From: a virus
Strand: one strand, 5' to 3'
DNA: 38,503 nucleotides
Virus record (IMG/VR): IMGVR_UViG_3300045131_003074
Span: 1-38,503 of that record
A program made the translations under genes and the position numbers. Shown piece after piece: positions 13,900 to 21,785 of this stretch. Each line of letters starts with the position of its first letter. Position 1 is the first letter of the stretch. Below the pieces are notes generated by a model. It was given only the letters and a program-made list of their open reading frames with translations. It was not told the origin of the DNA and did not search any database.

Positions 13900-15665
13900 A
13901 GACCTGTAGCTCGTCTAGCCCCGGGAGTGCTCCAATCCACCATCGTCGGATCGGCCATGCGCAGCTCCTCCTCATCCGGAGGGGGGCGCGTGTCCAATCT
14001 GGGGTAGGCCTGGCGCGTGTACCACACGCAGGTGCACGCGTAGTTCAGGGCGTGGGCGAAATCGTCGGACATCCCGGGCCGCTTGTCGATGAGGTACAAC
14101 AGGGATCCGCGCGGCAGCTCCTTGGGGTTCTCCACCAGGGCCAGCAGGTCGGCCACCACGGGGTCGGCGGCCATGTCGTCGCGGGACTTGGGCAGCCTCA
14201 CCCCCAGCGACTTGATGGCGGTGCAGAGCACGGCCAGGCTGCGCGCCTTGTCCAGGCTGTAGGAGAATCTCGCGGATCCCGCCGCGGCCTCGTGGAAGCG
14301 CACTATGTCGGCCAGCGGGGAGCACACGTAGGTGTATGGCACTATCCGGTCGGTGGGCACGCCCGCCTGCCGCAGCAGGGTCTCCCGCACGAACCCGGCC
14401 CCCGTGTAGTCGTGGGCCACGAACAGGCAGCCGAGCCGCGTGAACAGCTCGAACAGCCTCCGGGCCTCCTCCTCGGGGGGCATGCCCTGGGGCAGCTTCA
14501 GCGCCATGACGCACTCGATGGAGTCGGTGGCCGGGCTGAAGCCGCACACGGCCACCGCGGTGGTGGAGTCGGTGCCGCCGCCGCCGGACCAGTCCACCCC
14601 CATGACGTAGCCGGCGAACCGGCGGGCGTTGGCCAGCGCGGCCGCTTCGGTGCCCGCCAGGCCGCCCTCGGCGGCCCGCCGGATGTCGTCGGGGGCGAGC
14701 AGCCGGCTGGCCTCGTCGAGTGGCTCGCCGAGCACCTCGTTGTAGAAGCGCAGGCGGGAATAGCAGGCCGGGCCGTCCATCTTGCGCAGCAGCGCCCGCC
14801 ACTTGGAGGCGCGCTCGCAATGGAGGGGGTGCACCGCCTGGGAGACGTGGTAGCCGGCGTGCTCGGCGACTCTAGCGGGGAACGCGTGGACGTACCGGCC
14901 AAGCCGTGTGTCCAGCGAGGCGCCGCATTTGGCGCACACCAGCCCCAGCTTGCCAATCATGCCGATGAGATCGTGGCCCACGGAGCCTATGTTCTCCTTG
15001 CCGCATCCGCAGGGCACGACCCACTCCCCCTGGCTGGAGGCAGCCCAGGAGCGGCCTATGGTGCCGTCGGTGGATTTGGGGGTGCCGGAGTAGATGGTGA
15101 ACCCGTACTTCCTGGAGGCGGACAGCACCTCCTGGATGACGGGCACGAAGGACCATTCTATGTCGGCGGCCTCGTCGAGCACCAGGCAGGCGACGCCACT
15201 GTAGCCGCGGATGCGCTCCGGGGACAGGAAGGCGTAGTCCAGGTGGATGAAGCCGCCGGACGGGAACTGCTTGCTGGCCACGTTGCGCATGCCGCCCTTG
15301 TCGAAGATGGGGGCGGTCAAGGCGCAACCGCGGAGCATAGGGGACAATATGGTGTGGTCGAACCGCGTTATCTGGTCGGCCCGAGGCTGGACGATCAAGG
15401 TGGTGAAGCCCCTGATCATGCCGCACCGCAGTATGGCCGCGCCAGCCACGCTGGTGGATTTGCCCAGCTGCCGGGCGCACATCAGCGTGGTCTCGGCGGG
15501 CTGCAGCAGCTTGAACACGGGTTCGAACTGGAAGTGGAGGTCGGAGCCCAGGGAGTCCCCGTCCGGGCCCTTGAACAGGGGCAGGAGGGAGGAGAACGAC
15601 CCGGTGGCCGAGGCCACCGAGGGGAACGCCCTCAGCAATTCGACGGGATTGGTTTCAGTGATCAT
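13896..15665 (-). CDS. terL: Terminase large subunit (lambda GpA-like)
   Basis: A 589-residue ATPase-nuclease that pumps DNA into procapsids and cuts it. From the ATG at 15665 (MITETN), the motifs are: deviant Walker A ARQLGKST (64-71), Walker B CLVLDEAAD (Asp164-Glu165), SGTP coupling motif (193-196), a zinc-ribbon insert (CGCGKEN ... LVCAKCG, about 219-247) as in GpA-type terminases, and nuclease acidic motifs VMGVDWSG (Asp358), FVAHDYTGAG and DDFAHALNYA. An upstream in-frame start at 15725 adds 20 residues that look non-coding. It is the only leftward gene in the middle of the window, and no portal or small subunit gene is adjacent. Confidence 0.9.
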   Translation of the reverse strand: MITETNPVELLRAFPSVASATGSFSSLLPLFKGPDGDSLGSDLHFQFEPVFKLLQPAETTLMCARQLGKSTSVAGAAILRCGMIRGFTTLIVQPRADQITRFDHTILSPMLRGCALTAPIFDKGGMRNVASKQFPSGGFIHLDYAFLSPERIRGYSGVACLVLDEAADIEWSFVPVIQEVLSASRKYGFTIYSGTPKSTDGTIGRSWAASSQGEWVVPCGCGKENIGSVGHDLIGMIGKLGLVCAKCGASLDTRLGRYVHAFPARVAEHAGYHVSQAVHPLHCERASKWRALLRKMDGPACYSRLRFYNEVLGEPLDEASRLLAPDDIRRAAEGGLAGTEAAALANARRFAGYVMGVDWSGGGGTDSTTAVAVCGFSPATDSIECVMALKLPQGMPPEEEARRLFELFTRLGCLFVAHDYTGAGFVRETLLRQAGVPTDRIVPYTYVCSPLADIVRFHEAAAGSARFSYSLDKARSLAVLCTAIKSLGVRLPKSRDDMAADPVVADLLALVENPKELPRGSLLYLIDKRPGMSDDFAHALNYACTCVWYTRQAYPRLDTRPPPDEEELRMADPTMVDWSTPGARRATGL

Positions 15666-15723
15666 CGTGTACTGTAACACGGGACGGACGCAAAACAAAC
15701 AAACAAGCGAAAGGCAGGGCGAC
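15666..15723. promoter_or_regulatory. Divergent intergenic region between terminase and rightward genes
   Basis: A 58-base gap between divergent starts must hold promoters or leaders for both directions. It contains GTGTACTGTAACAC, an imperfect dyad that could be an operator, and an A/C-rich stretch before the AAAGGCAGGG site of the rightward gene. No confident -35/-10 pair is visible. Confidence 0.3.
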
Positions 15724-15951
15724 ATGGCGCAAAGTCAAAGCCAGACCGCGTTCCTGAAAGGCGGCGGATTGGATGGATTCAGACCGGCGGGCGGATCGGA
15801 GCAATGGCGGATGGGCGGAGTCAAGACGCACTCCAGGCCGCTAATCAAAGACGCGGCGGCACCCCAGGGGCCCGCCGCCGAGGATAGAAGACTGGCGGGC
15901 GCGCCGGACAGGACGCTGAAGGAGGGGGTGGCGCTGCCATGGCCACCCTGA
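15724..15951 (+). CDS. Small Gly/Pro-rich unknown protein
   Basis: A 75-residue protein with an AAAGGCAGGG site before the ATG. Low-complexity, basic and disordered-looking (MAQSQSQTAFLKGGG, then GFRPAGGSEQWRMGG). No hydrophobic segment. It overlaps the next gene by 13 bases. Function unknown. Confidence 0.5.
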   Translation: MAQSQSQTAFLKGGGLDGFRPAGGSEQWRMGGVKTHSRPLIKDAAAPQGPAAEDRRLAGAPDRTLKEGVALPWPP

Positions 15952-16193
15952 TATGCGCCGGCCTGGGAGTGGCCGTGATGATGCTGGCGGGGGCGATCAG
16001 TCCCGCCGGCGGCATATTGGGCGGCCTGGCCGGCGCCATGCTCTGCATGCCGCGGAACCAAGGCATGCACGTGGCCATAGGGCTGGTCGGCGGCCTGGGG
16101 CTGGTCAGCTGCGCACCAGCAGCCTTGATAGGATGCTTCGCCGTCATGTTCACCGTCAAAGCGGTGGCGGGGGATGAGAAGGCCGAGGGTTGA
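15939..16193 (+). CDS. Small membrane protein, two to three hydrophobic segments
   Basis: An 84-residue protein with hydrophobic spans at about residues 2-20, 24-36 and 45-72, rich in Gly and Ala, and an acidic tail (GDEKAEG). Topology is compatible with a class II/III holin, but nothing else supports that and no endolysin is nearby. It is translationally coupled to the upstream gene by overlap. Confidence 0.6.
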   Translation: MATLICAGLGVAVMMLAGAISPAGGILGGLAGAMLCMPRNQGMHVAIGLVGGLGLVSCAPAALIGCFAVMFTVKAVAGDEKAEG

Positions 16194-16299
16194 AGAGGAG
16201 GTCATAACACGGCCGCAGAGGGCGTTTCCAGGGCCGTGGCGGGACAAAGACGGGCTGACCAGGGCCGGGACAAGGGTCAGCCTACGGCGAAGGCTGTAG
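16174..16299 (+). CDS. Possible 41-residue basic protein
   Basis: A short ORF starting at ATG 16174 inside the preceding gene, with a purine-rich GGCGGGGG just upstream. The product begins MRRPRVEEEVITRP and ends in a basic run (SLRRRL). The GC-rich codon use matches neighbours up to the stop and is lost afterwards, which is the main support. Function unknown. Confidence 0.4.
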   Translation: MRRPRVEEEVITRPQRAFPGPWRDKDGLTRAGTRVSLRRRL

Positions 16300-16348
16300 G
16301 CCATCCAATGGCCCCTTAAACGGCATCACGCCCATTTCAGAGAGCTGC

Positions 16349-16598
16349 ACCGCAAAAGAGAAAATCCCCAGACCCCTTAAGAGAATAAACTACGTAGAAT
16401 AATTGTAATTAAATTACATACTCTAACTCAATAACCTTTAACCTCCTTCCGGATCTTTCGCACGCGCGAAAAAAAAAAGTATAAGATAAACTCTATTGCA
16501 ATTAGTAATATGCTATTGAGTTAGAGTATGTAATTTAATTACAATTATTCTACGTAGTTTATTCTCTTAAGGGGTCTGGGGATTTTCTCTTTTGCGGT
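16349..16598. repeat. 250-bp AT-rich element with perfect 85-bp inverted repeats
   Basis: The left arm (16349-16433) and right arm (16514-16598) are exact reverse complements over 85 bases, separated by an 80-base spacer. The arms contain smaller dyads (CTACGTAG; TGTAATT-A-AATTACA) and the spacer has a run of ten A. The element is strongly AT-rich in a GC-rich genome. No flanking direct repeat was found at the boundaries. It fills most of the non-coding stretch 16300-16698; its left flank has a small GGCCAT/ATGGCC hairpin. Candidates are a replication origin or structured regulatory site, or a MITE-like element. No coding potential is seen. Confidence 0.9.
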
Positions 16599-16609
16599 AT
16601 TTTGCTCCA

Positions 16610-16634
16610 AAACACGCTTTGAATGAGCGTGTTT
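16610..16634 (+). repeat. 9-bp inverted repeat upstream of the replication operon
   Basis: AAACACGCT and AGCGTGTTT separated by 7 bases, just after the large inverted repeat and about 65 bases before the first operon gene. It has no clear T-run after it. It could be an operator or a leader hairpin. No convincing promoter hexamers were found around it. Confidence 0.4.
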
Positions 16635-16698
16635 GTGCTCAGACGATGACGACTTGTCTTTTGAACCGACAATGAAAAACAACCGGAATAGGTGATTC

Positions 16699-17895
16699 AT
16701 GGACGATGATGAGCAGCCGAATGGCCTTTCTTTCGACGTAGAGGGGCCGCCACGGCCTCAAGAGGGCCAAGCCCCTAATCGGACAAGGGTCGAGTCCTCG
16801 ACTGGCCGCCACGGCCCTGGAAACGCCCCTCCCGGCCCACTGGCTTTGATTGTTTCCGACTCCCACCTCAGGCGACTGGCATGGGCTGGGCGGGTGGCTT
16901 TGAGGGGGGACTCGGCGGCCGCTTTGCTGGAGGCGGCCTTCAACGTGTCCGCTTTGGGGTTGGCCGACAGGGTCGCTCTGATCCTGTTCTCCGGCGACGT
17001 GTTCGACTCGCCCGCGGCCGGCGGCCTGGACTTAATGGCCGCGAAGTCGTTTCTGGAGTCCTTCCCGGCCGCCGAGTCGCTTCACGTGCAGGGGCAGCAC
17101 GATTTCAACCAGGACCACTCGATCATGTCAGCCCTTGGATCGACTCACGCCGTAGGGCTGGTCGAGGCCGCCGGGATCCGCGTCCACGGAATGGACTGGA
17201 CCAGGGGCTTCAGGACGGCTTTGGCCTCGGTGGGCCCTTGCGACGTGCTCCTCTGCCACCAGGCGTTCGAGGAGACCCTAGGCTTCGACGGTGCCGCCCA
17301 GGCCGCGCTGGCCGATCTGCCCGCCCATGTCCGGCTGACTGTGTGCGGGGACATTCATTCCAGATCCTGGTTGGAGGCCCCTGGCGGCAGGTTCCTCAGC
17401 CCGGGGGCCACCCACAGGGTCAACATGGGGGACTCGCCCGATTTCGGAGTGTGCATCCTACCCTTGGCCGACTTGTCCGCCGAGCCTTTCGTGGTCCGAT
17501 CCAAGGGCCGGCCCTGCGTCCGGCTGGACCTGCGGGGTATGGCCGAGGACGAGGCCGCCGTGGCCGTGGCGGAGGCCGCCGCCACGGCCAAGGGTCCGCC
17601 TCTTCGAGCCACAGGGGGGATTCCTCTGCGGCCGCTGGTGGAGGTTTTGATGGAGTCGGCCGCCCCGCCGCTGCCGGAACTACGCGGGGTGCTGGTCAGG
17701 GAGATGAGGCAGTCGTCGAGCCCCGGGGAGGAGCGCGCCGTTTCAGTCCACTGCTGGGAGTCCGATCCCCTGGGCGAGTTGGACAAGTTGGCCGCTTCGT
17801 GGCCCGACCCTCTTTCGGCGGCCCTGGCCCGTCGATTGGTGCAGGGGATAAAACCCGCTAGGGAGCTGCTACAGGAGGTGCTAGATGAGGTTTGA
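16699..17895 (+). CDS. SbcD/Mre11-like exonuclease subunit (T4 gp47-like)
   Basis: A 398-residue metallophosphoesterase. Motifs in order: SDSHL (Asp54, His56), SGDVFD (Asp100), GQHD (132-135, replacing the usual GNHD), LLCHQ (His187) and CGDIH (Asp218, His220). The C-terminal third would hold the capping and SbcC-contact regions. The first 45 residues are a Pro-rich extension. With the next gene it forms an SbcCD/gp46-47-type complex that processes DNA ends and hairpins. A site GGTGA precedes the ATG. The Asn-to-Gln change in a metal ligand motif is unusual. Confidence 0.85.
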   Translation: MDDDEQPNGLSFDVEGPPRPQEGQAPNRTRVESSTGRHGPGNAPPGPLALIVSDSHLRRLAWAGRVALRGDSAAALLEAAFNVSALGLADRVALILFSGDVFDSPAAGGLDLMAAKSFLESFPAAESLHVQGQHDFNQDHSIMSALGSTHAVGLVEAAGIRVHGMDWTRGFRTALASVGPCDVLLCHQAFEETLGFDGAAQAALADLPAHVRLTVCGDIHSRSWLEAPGGRFLSPGATHRVNMGDSPDFGVCILPLADLSAEPFVVRSKGRPCVRLDLRGMAEDEAAVAVAEAAATAKGPPLRATGGIPLRPLVEVLMESAAPPLPELRGVLVREMRQSSSPGEERAVSVHCWESDPLGELDKLAASWPDPLSAALARRLVQGIKPARELLQEVLDEV

Positions 17896-19897
17896 GGCGT
17901 TGAGTTTGCGTAATTTCAGGCAGCATTCCAAATTGGATTTGGAGTTGGGGCCTGGCATGTTCGCGGTGCTCGCGCCCAATGGCGGGGGCAAGAGCAATTT
18001 AGTGTCGGCCCTTCATTTCGCGTTGGCCGGCTCGCCATTGGACGACGGCGGGCTGGATACTTTGTGCACGTGGGGGGCGTCCTCGGGGTCGGTGTCCTTG
18101 TCCTGCTCCACCCCCTCCGGTTCGCTGGAGGTGGTGCGGACCTACAAGTCGGGGCCTGGCGGTAAGTGGGCGGGCTCCCATTTGGCCTCCCACGCCGGGA
18201 TCAAATCACGCAAGGAGTCCGAGGTGGCCGAGCTACTGGCCGCTTTGATGGGAGTGGACCCCTCCGGTCTTCGCGAAGTCGCATTCGCCGCGCAAGGAGA
18301 GGTGGCCAGTCTGCTGACGGCTCCACCGGCCCGCCGCAGGCAGGCCGTCCTGGAGATGCTGGGGCTGGCTCGGGTGGAGCGGCTGCGCGGGGCATGCACC
18401 AAGGCCGCGGCCACCGTGGTGCTTATGGAGGCTCCGCCTCCTGATAGGGCTCGGACCGCTCTAGATGCGGCCTTAGCCGACCTGGCCTGTGTCCGCGGGG
18501 GGATAGCAGCCGCGGCAGAGGCGTTCGAGGCTCTATCCGCGTCATCCGGCCGCGACGAGATCCTCGCCGCGTCCGCAGCTAAGGAGGACATGGAGGCCGA
18601 GGTGGCGGAGCTAAAGTCCCGCTTGACGGCCGCCGAGGCGTCGTTGTCATCTATAGGCCGCGGAGCGTTTCCAATGGCCGCCCACGCAACCGCCCTGAAG
18701 GCCGACAAGGCCCGCGAGAGGTTGGCGGCCATGGCCGCCTCGAGGAGCGCCCTGTCTCGGACGGCGCTCGCCGCGTTCGCAGCCAGGCCGTTGAAATCCT
18801 CGCAGCCTCCTCCTCCTGACATGGAGGCGCTGCTGGCAGCCCATGCAGCTGCCGCCCATTCAGTGGAGGTGGCACGCTCGAAGTTGAAGTTGGCCGACGC
18901 CGGCCGCTGCTGGGTGTGCGGGTCGGCCACAGTCTCCGATGTGCAGGCCGCCCGAGCTGAGCTGACCTCCGCCTTGAGCTCCATGGAGAGTTTGAATGTG
19001 AAGGTTAAGGATGCCAAGATGCTATCGCAGGCGGCCGCCGAATGGCTGGCATGGCGGTCCAGGCGGGGCAAAGCGAGGCTGATGGCCGTCAGGGACAGAC
19101 GGTTGGAGGCCGAACTGCTATCCTCGGCCGCAGGCTGCTTAGCCCCAGAGGCGCGAAGTATATTGGCGTCAGGTACTCCTTCGGAACACTTGGAGGCCTC
19201 CCGCAAGTCCACCGTCGCCCTGGTGGCGTCCCTACGGGATTCGTTGGCGCGGTCGGCCCCAGCGAGTCTACCATCCCGTTCCGAGGTGCTCGCCGCCCGA
19301 TCCGCCGTGAAGGCGCTGGCCGCGGCGGGGGCTAGGTTGGAGGCCCTGACCGCCGAGGCGCTTAAGGTTGAGGCCGCCGTAAGAGTCCGTGAGTCGGAGC
19401 TTACCGAGGCTTTGCGGCTGGATGCCATAGCCGCTGCCAGGTCGCGTAAGCGGTCTTTGCTGAAAGGCGCTTCCGATCTACTGTCGGGCGAGAACCTTCA
19501 GCGGGCTCTGGCTGCCCGCATGTCTTTGCTGGTAAACTCGGCGCTTAAAGCCAACCTGGAAGAGTTAGGGGCCTCGTTCGAGGTGTCATTGGAGCCTTCG
19601 CTGGACTTCTCGGTGAGGGTCAACGGCAATAAGGCCGGCCCCATGGCCCTGTCCGGCGGGCAGCGGTGCCTTGCCGGAATAGCTTTGAGGTTGGCCGCGT
19701 TCACCGCGTCCGGCGCGGGTTGCGGGGTTTTGGTGCTGGACGAGCCGACGGCATTCCTTGACACCAGGGCTAGGACAGCGCTTCGCGAGTCGCTGCCGAG
19801 GCTTTCGCGGAGTATATTGAAATCCGGAATTTGTTTGTTGATACCGACGCACGACCCCGAACTGGCGGATGTGTGCGGGGAGGTGGTGAATCTATGA
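17885..19897 (+). CDS. SbcC/Rad50-like ATPase (T4 gp46-like)
   Basis: A 670-residue SMC-type protein: LRNFRQHSKL and Walker A APNGGGKSN (about 30-38), a Q-loop region, long Ala/Glu/Arg-rich helical arms (about 170-330 and 350-530), a zinc hook CWVCG (about 341-345) at the apex, the ABC signature LSGGQR (about 587), Walker B VLVLDEPTAFLD (about 616-627) and switch THDPE. It dimerises through the hook and powers the SbcD-like nuclease encoded just upstream (11-base overlap). Arms are short compared with cellular Rad50, as in phages. Confidence 0.92.
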   Translation: MRFEALSLRNFRQHSKLDLELGPGMFAVLAPNGGGKSNLVSALHFALAGSPLDDGGLDTLCTWGASSGSVSLSCSTPSGSLEVVRTYKSGPGGKWAGSHLASHAGIKSRKESEVAELLAALMGVDPSGLREVAFAAQGEVASLLTAPPARRRQAVLEMLGLARVERLRGACTKAAATVVLMEAPPPDRARTALDAALADLACVRGGIAAAAEAFEALSASSGRDEILAASAAKEDMEAEVAELKSRLTAAEASLSSIGRGAFPMAAHATALKADKARERLAAMAASRSALSRTALAAFAARPLKSSQPPPPDMEALLAAHAAAAHSVEVARSKLKLADAGRCWVCGSATVSDVQAARAELTSALSSMESLNVKVKDAKMLSQAAAEWLAWRSRRGKARLMAVRDRRLEAELLSSAAGCLAPEARSILASGTPSEHLEASRKSTVALVASLRDSLARSAPASLPSRSEVLAARSAVKALAAAGARLEALTAEALKVEAAVRVRESELTEALRLDAIAAARSRKRSLLKGASDLLSGENLQRALAARMSLLVNSALKANLEELGASFEVSLEPSLDFSVRVNGNKAGPMALSGGQRCLAGIALRLAAFTASGAGCGVLVLDEPTAFLDTRARTALRESLPRLSRSILKSGICLLIPTHDPELADVCGEVVNL

Positions 19898-21291
19898 TGC
19901 TGACCATAGGACCCGAGGCGGCGTTCCTGGACAAGGCGCCGGCCTCGGTCAAGGCCGCGCTGACTTATTCCAGGGGAGAGTACGACAGGGTCAACAGGCG
20001 GATGGTGAAGACCAGGGAGAGGCTGTACGAGGAGGTCGACGGGGGCCTGGCCTTTCCTCCCGGACTGGCCCCTCTGGTGGCTGGCAAATTGAATGAAACC
20101 AAGGTTTCATTCAATGTGGAGGACAGGAGACCCTCGCTCCCCGATCCGGATTTCAGTAAGGTGTCCAAGTTACGGCCAGGCCAGGACTCTTTGCTGCTGG
20201 CCGTGGCCGGCAGCCACGGCGGGCTGGTAGTAGGCGGGACGGGCATAGGAAAGTCGTTCATCATATCCCAGATATGCGCTATGTACCCGGGAAGCTCGGT
20301 CGTGGTTGTGTCACCCACCAAGTCGGTGGTCAAGTCTTTGCGCGACAGGATAGGCTGCAAGATAGGGTCGGACCAGGTCGGACTGTGCGCCGACGGGAAG
20401 TCGGAGACGTCGCGCCGGGTGGTCGTGTCCACCTGCGCGTCGATACTGAAGTGCGACAGGGACTGCGACCTGCTGCTGTTCGACGAGGCCCACGGCGTGG
20501 GTCATAACGAGGTGGCTTTGAATCTGCGGGAGTTCAAGAAGGCCCGCAAGTTCGGGTTCACGGCAACTCCCGGCGGCAGGTCCGACGGAGCCGATCTGGT
20601 TATGGAGGCCGTGTTCGGTCCGGTGTTGGCCTCGATACCCTACGCGGAGGCTGAGGCCGGCGGATTGGTGGTGCCCATAGAGGTGGTCACTCACCGGGTC
20701 GACATGGGCGACTCCCCCCTTCCGGGGGATCCGGTGTCTCGTAAGCGATGGCGGTATTGGCGCAACAAGGATCGTAACAAGGCCGTGGCCGACGCGGCGC
20801 TGTCGTTTCCCGAGGATGAGCTGGTCCTGGTGATGGTGGAGACTCTGGAGCACGCGGCGTATCTGGCCCCGATGCTGCCGGGGTTCAAAGTAGCCCACGC
20901 GGCCGAGGGGGTGTTGAAGGGGAGATCCAAATTGATACAGGCCGCGGGATTGGAGCTAGGCAGGGGAGCCTTGGATGAGATGCGCAAATCTTTCGCCCGG
21001 GGAGATATAAAGAAAATAATCGCCACCATGGCGTGGAAACAGGGCATCGATGTGCCAATGTTGACCGCCTTGGTGCGGGCCGACGGATCGGCCTCGCCGA
21101 TAACGTCGGAGCAGGTCCCGGGCAGGTTATCCAGGCTGTCGGAGGGCAAAGACAAGGGAGTGCTAGTGGATTTCATAGACGAGGGGTGCGCATGGTCCGA
21201 GCGGCGCACGGCTGCCAGACTAGCGGTATACCGCAAGGCGGGATGGACTATAACCGAAGACAAGGACAAACATGGACCGATCGACTTTTGA
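19894..21291 (+). CDS. SF2 DNA helicase (UvsW-like)
   Basis: A 465-residue superfamily 2 helicase. Motif I GGTGIGKSF (Lys120), Ia VVSPTKSVV, motif II DEAH (197-200), motif III TATPGG (223-228), and in the second domain LVMVETLEHA (motif IV), IIATMAWKQGIDVP (motif V) and QVPGRLSR (motif VI). The size and the recombination neighbours point to a UvsW-type branch-migration helicase, with host RadD/SSL2-type helicases as the alternative. The start at ATG 19894 is in an ATGA overlap with the SbcC-like gene. The region 20091-20112 codes for residues about 67-74 and is a 10-bp-arm palindrome. Confidence 0.88.
   Translation: MMLTIGPEAAFLDKAPASVKAALTYSRGEYDRVNRRMVKTRERLYEEVDGGLAFPPGLAPLVAGKLNETKVSFNVEDRRPSLPDPDFSKVSKLRPGQDSLLLAVAGSHGGLVVGGTGIGKSFIISQICAMYPGSSVVVVSPTKSVVKSLRDRIGCKIGSDQVGLCADGKSETSRRVVVSTCASILKCDRDCDLLLFDEAHGVGHNEVALNLREFKKARKFGFTATPGGRSDGADLVMEAVFGPVLASIPYAEAEAGGLVVPIEVVTHRVDMGDSPLPGDPVSRKRWRYWRNKDRNKAVADAALSFPEDELVLVMVETLEHAAYLAPMLPGFKVAHAAEGVLKGRSKLIQAAGLELGRGALDEMRKSFARGDIKKIIATMAWKQGIDVPMLTALVRADGSASPITSEQVPGRLSRLSEGKDKGVLVDFIDEGCAWSERRTAARLAVYRKAGWTITEDKDKHGPIDF
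20091..20112. repeat. Palindrome inside the helicase gene sharing arms with 13881-13899
   Basis: Arms GAATGAAACC and GGTTTCATTC flank a 2-base AA centre, giving a near-perfect 22-base palindrome within coding sequence. Eight bases of each arm are identical to the repeat at 13881-13899. A protein-binding site is possible; no other copy was noticed. Confidence 0.6.
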
Positions 21292-21784
21292 GAATTTGGC
21301 GGCCGAGTATTTCGGACCCAAGGCTCGGAAGTGGGCGCTGGGTCCTACGAGGGACAGGCTAGCCCTGACGCGCCTTGGAGCTAGATGCTTCCTGGCATGG
21401 CTGGCCCGTCGCAGGGATCCAGGCGACATAGACGGGGACATCCCTAAGATGGTGGCCAAGGAATCCTTTTGGACAGGGCTGGAAGACCGCGTGGAGCACT
21501 CCATGCGTCAGTCAGCCGACCTGTGCTGGCTATCCGACGCCGACCGCTTCAGCGCGGAGGTGATCGGGGGCAAGCGCCCGTTGGATGTATTGTCGGATCC
21601 GGAGGTTGACATCACTCCGTTGTTTCGTTACGTTATGGCTTCGGCCATCGGATTGTACGCTGTGGCCGAGGTCTTCGAGGATCGGGCCATACGACAGCTA
21701 CTGGAGAACCCCATGCACTACGAGGCGTCGGGGAGTTACTCCGTGTGGTTCCCGTACACTAGAGAAGAGTTACCGGAGCACTAG
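21272..21784 (+). CDS. Unknown protein in the replication operon
   Basis: A 170-residue, mostly helical protein overlapping the helicase gene by 20 bases, with AAGGA before the ATG. Basic N-terminal helices (MDRSTFENLAAEYFG, then WLARRRDPGD) and a more acidic C-terminal half. Its position between a UvsW-like helicase and DnaB helicase suggests a replication accessory role such as helicase loading, but no motif supports this. Confidence 0.6.
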   Translation: MDRSTFENLAAEYFGPKARKWALGPTRDRLALTRLGARCFLAWLARRRDPGDIDGDIPKMVAKESFWTGLEDRVEHSMRQSADLCWLSDADRFSAEVIGGKRPLDVLSDPEVDITPLFRYVMASAIGLYAVAEVFEDRAIRQLLENPMHYEASGSYSVWFPYTREELPEH

Positions 21785-21785
21785 G

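Noticed and set aside
14052-15677. 541-residue plus-strand open frame
   Set aside because: It is opposite the large terminase, whose ATPase and nuclease motifs fix the coding strand as minus. The plus-strand product is Gly/His/Val low-complexity.
16455-16480. Hairpin TTTCGC/GCGAAA with A-run in the spacer as a leftward terminator
   Set aside because: On the minus strand the T-run precedes the stem instead of following it, so it cannot act as an intrinsic terminator.
16349-16598. CRISPR or direct-repeat array in the AT-rich island
   Set aside because: There is only one pair of arms and they are inverted, not direct; no spaced repeat series exists.
18142-19428. 428-residue minus-strand frame
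   Set aside because: Antisense of the SbcC-like coiled-coil arms, which are Ala/Arg/Glu-rich and give a long open opposite frame by composition.
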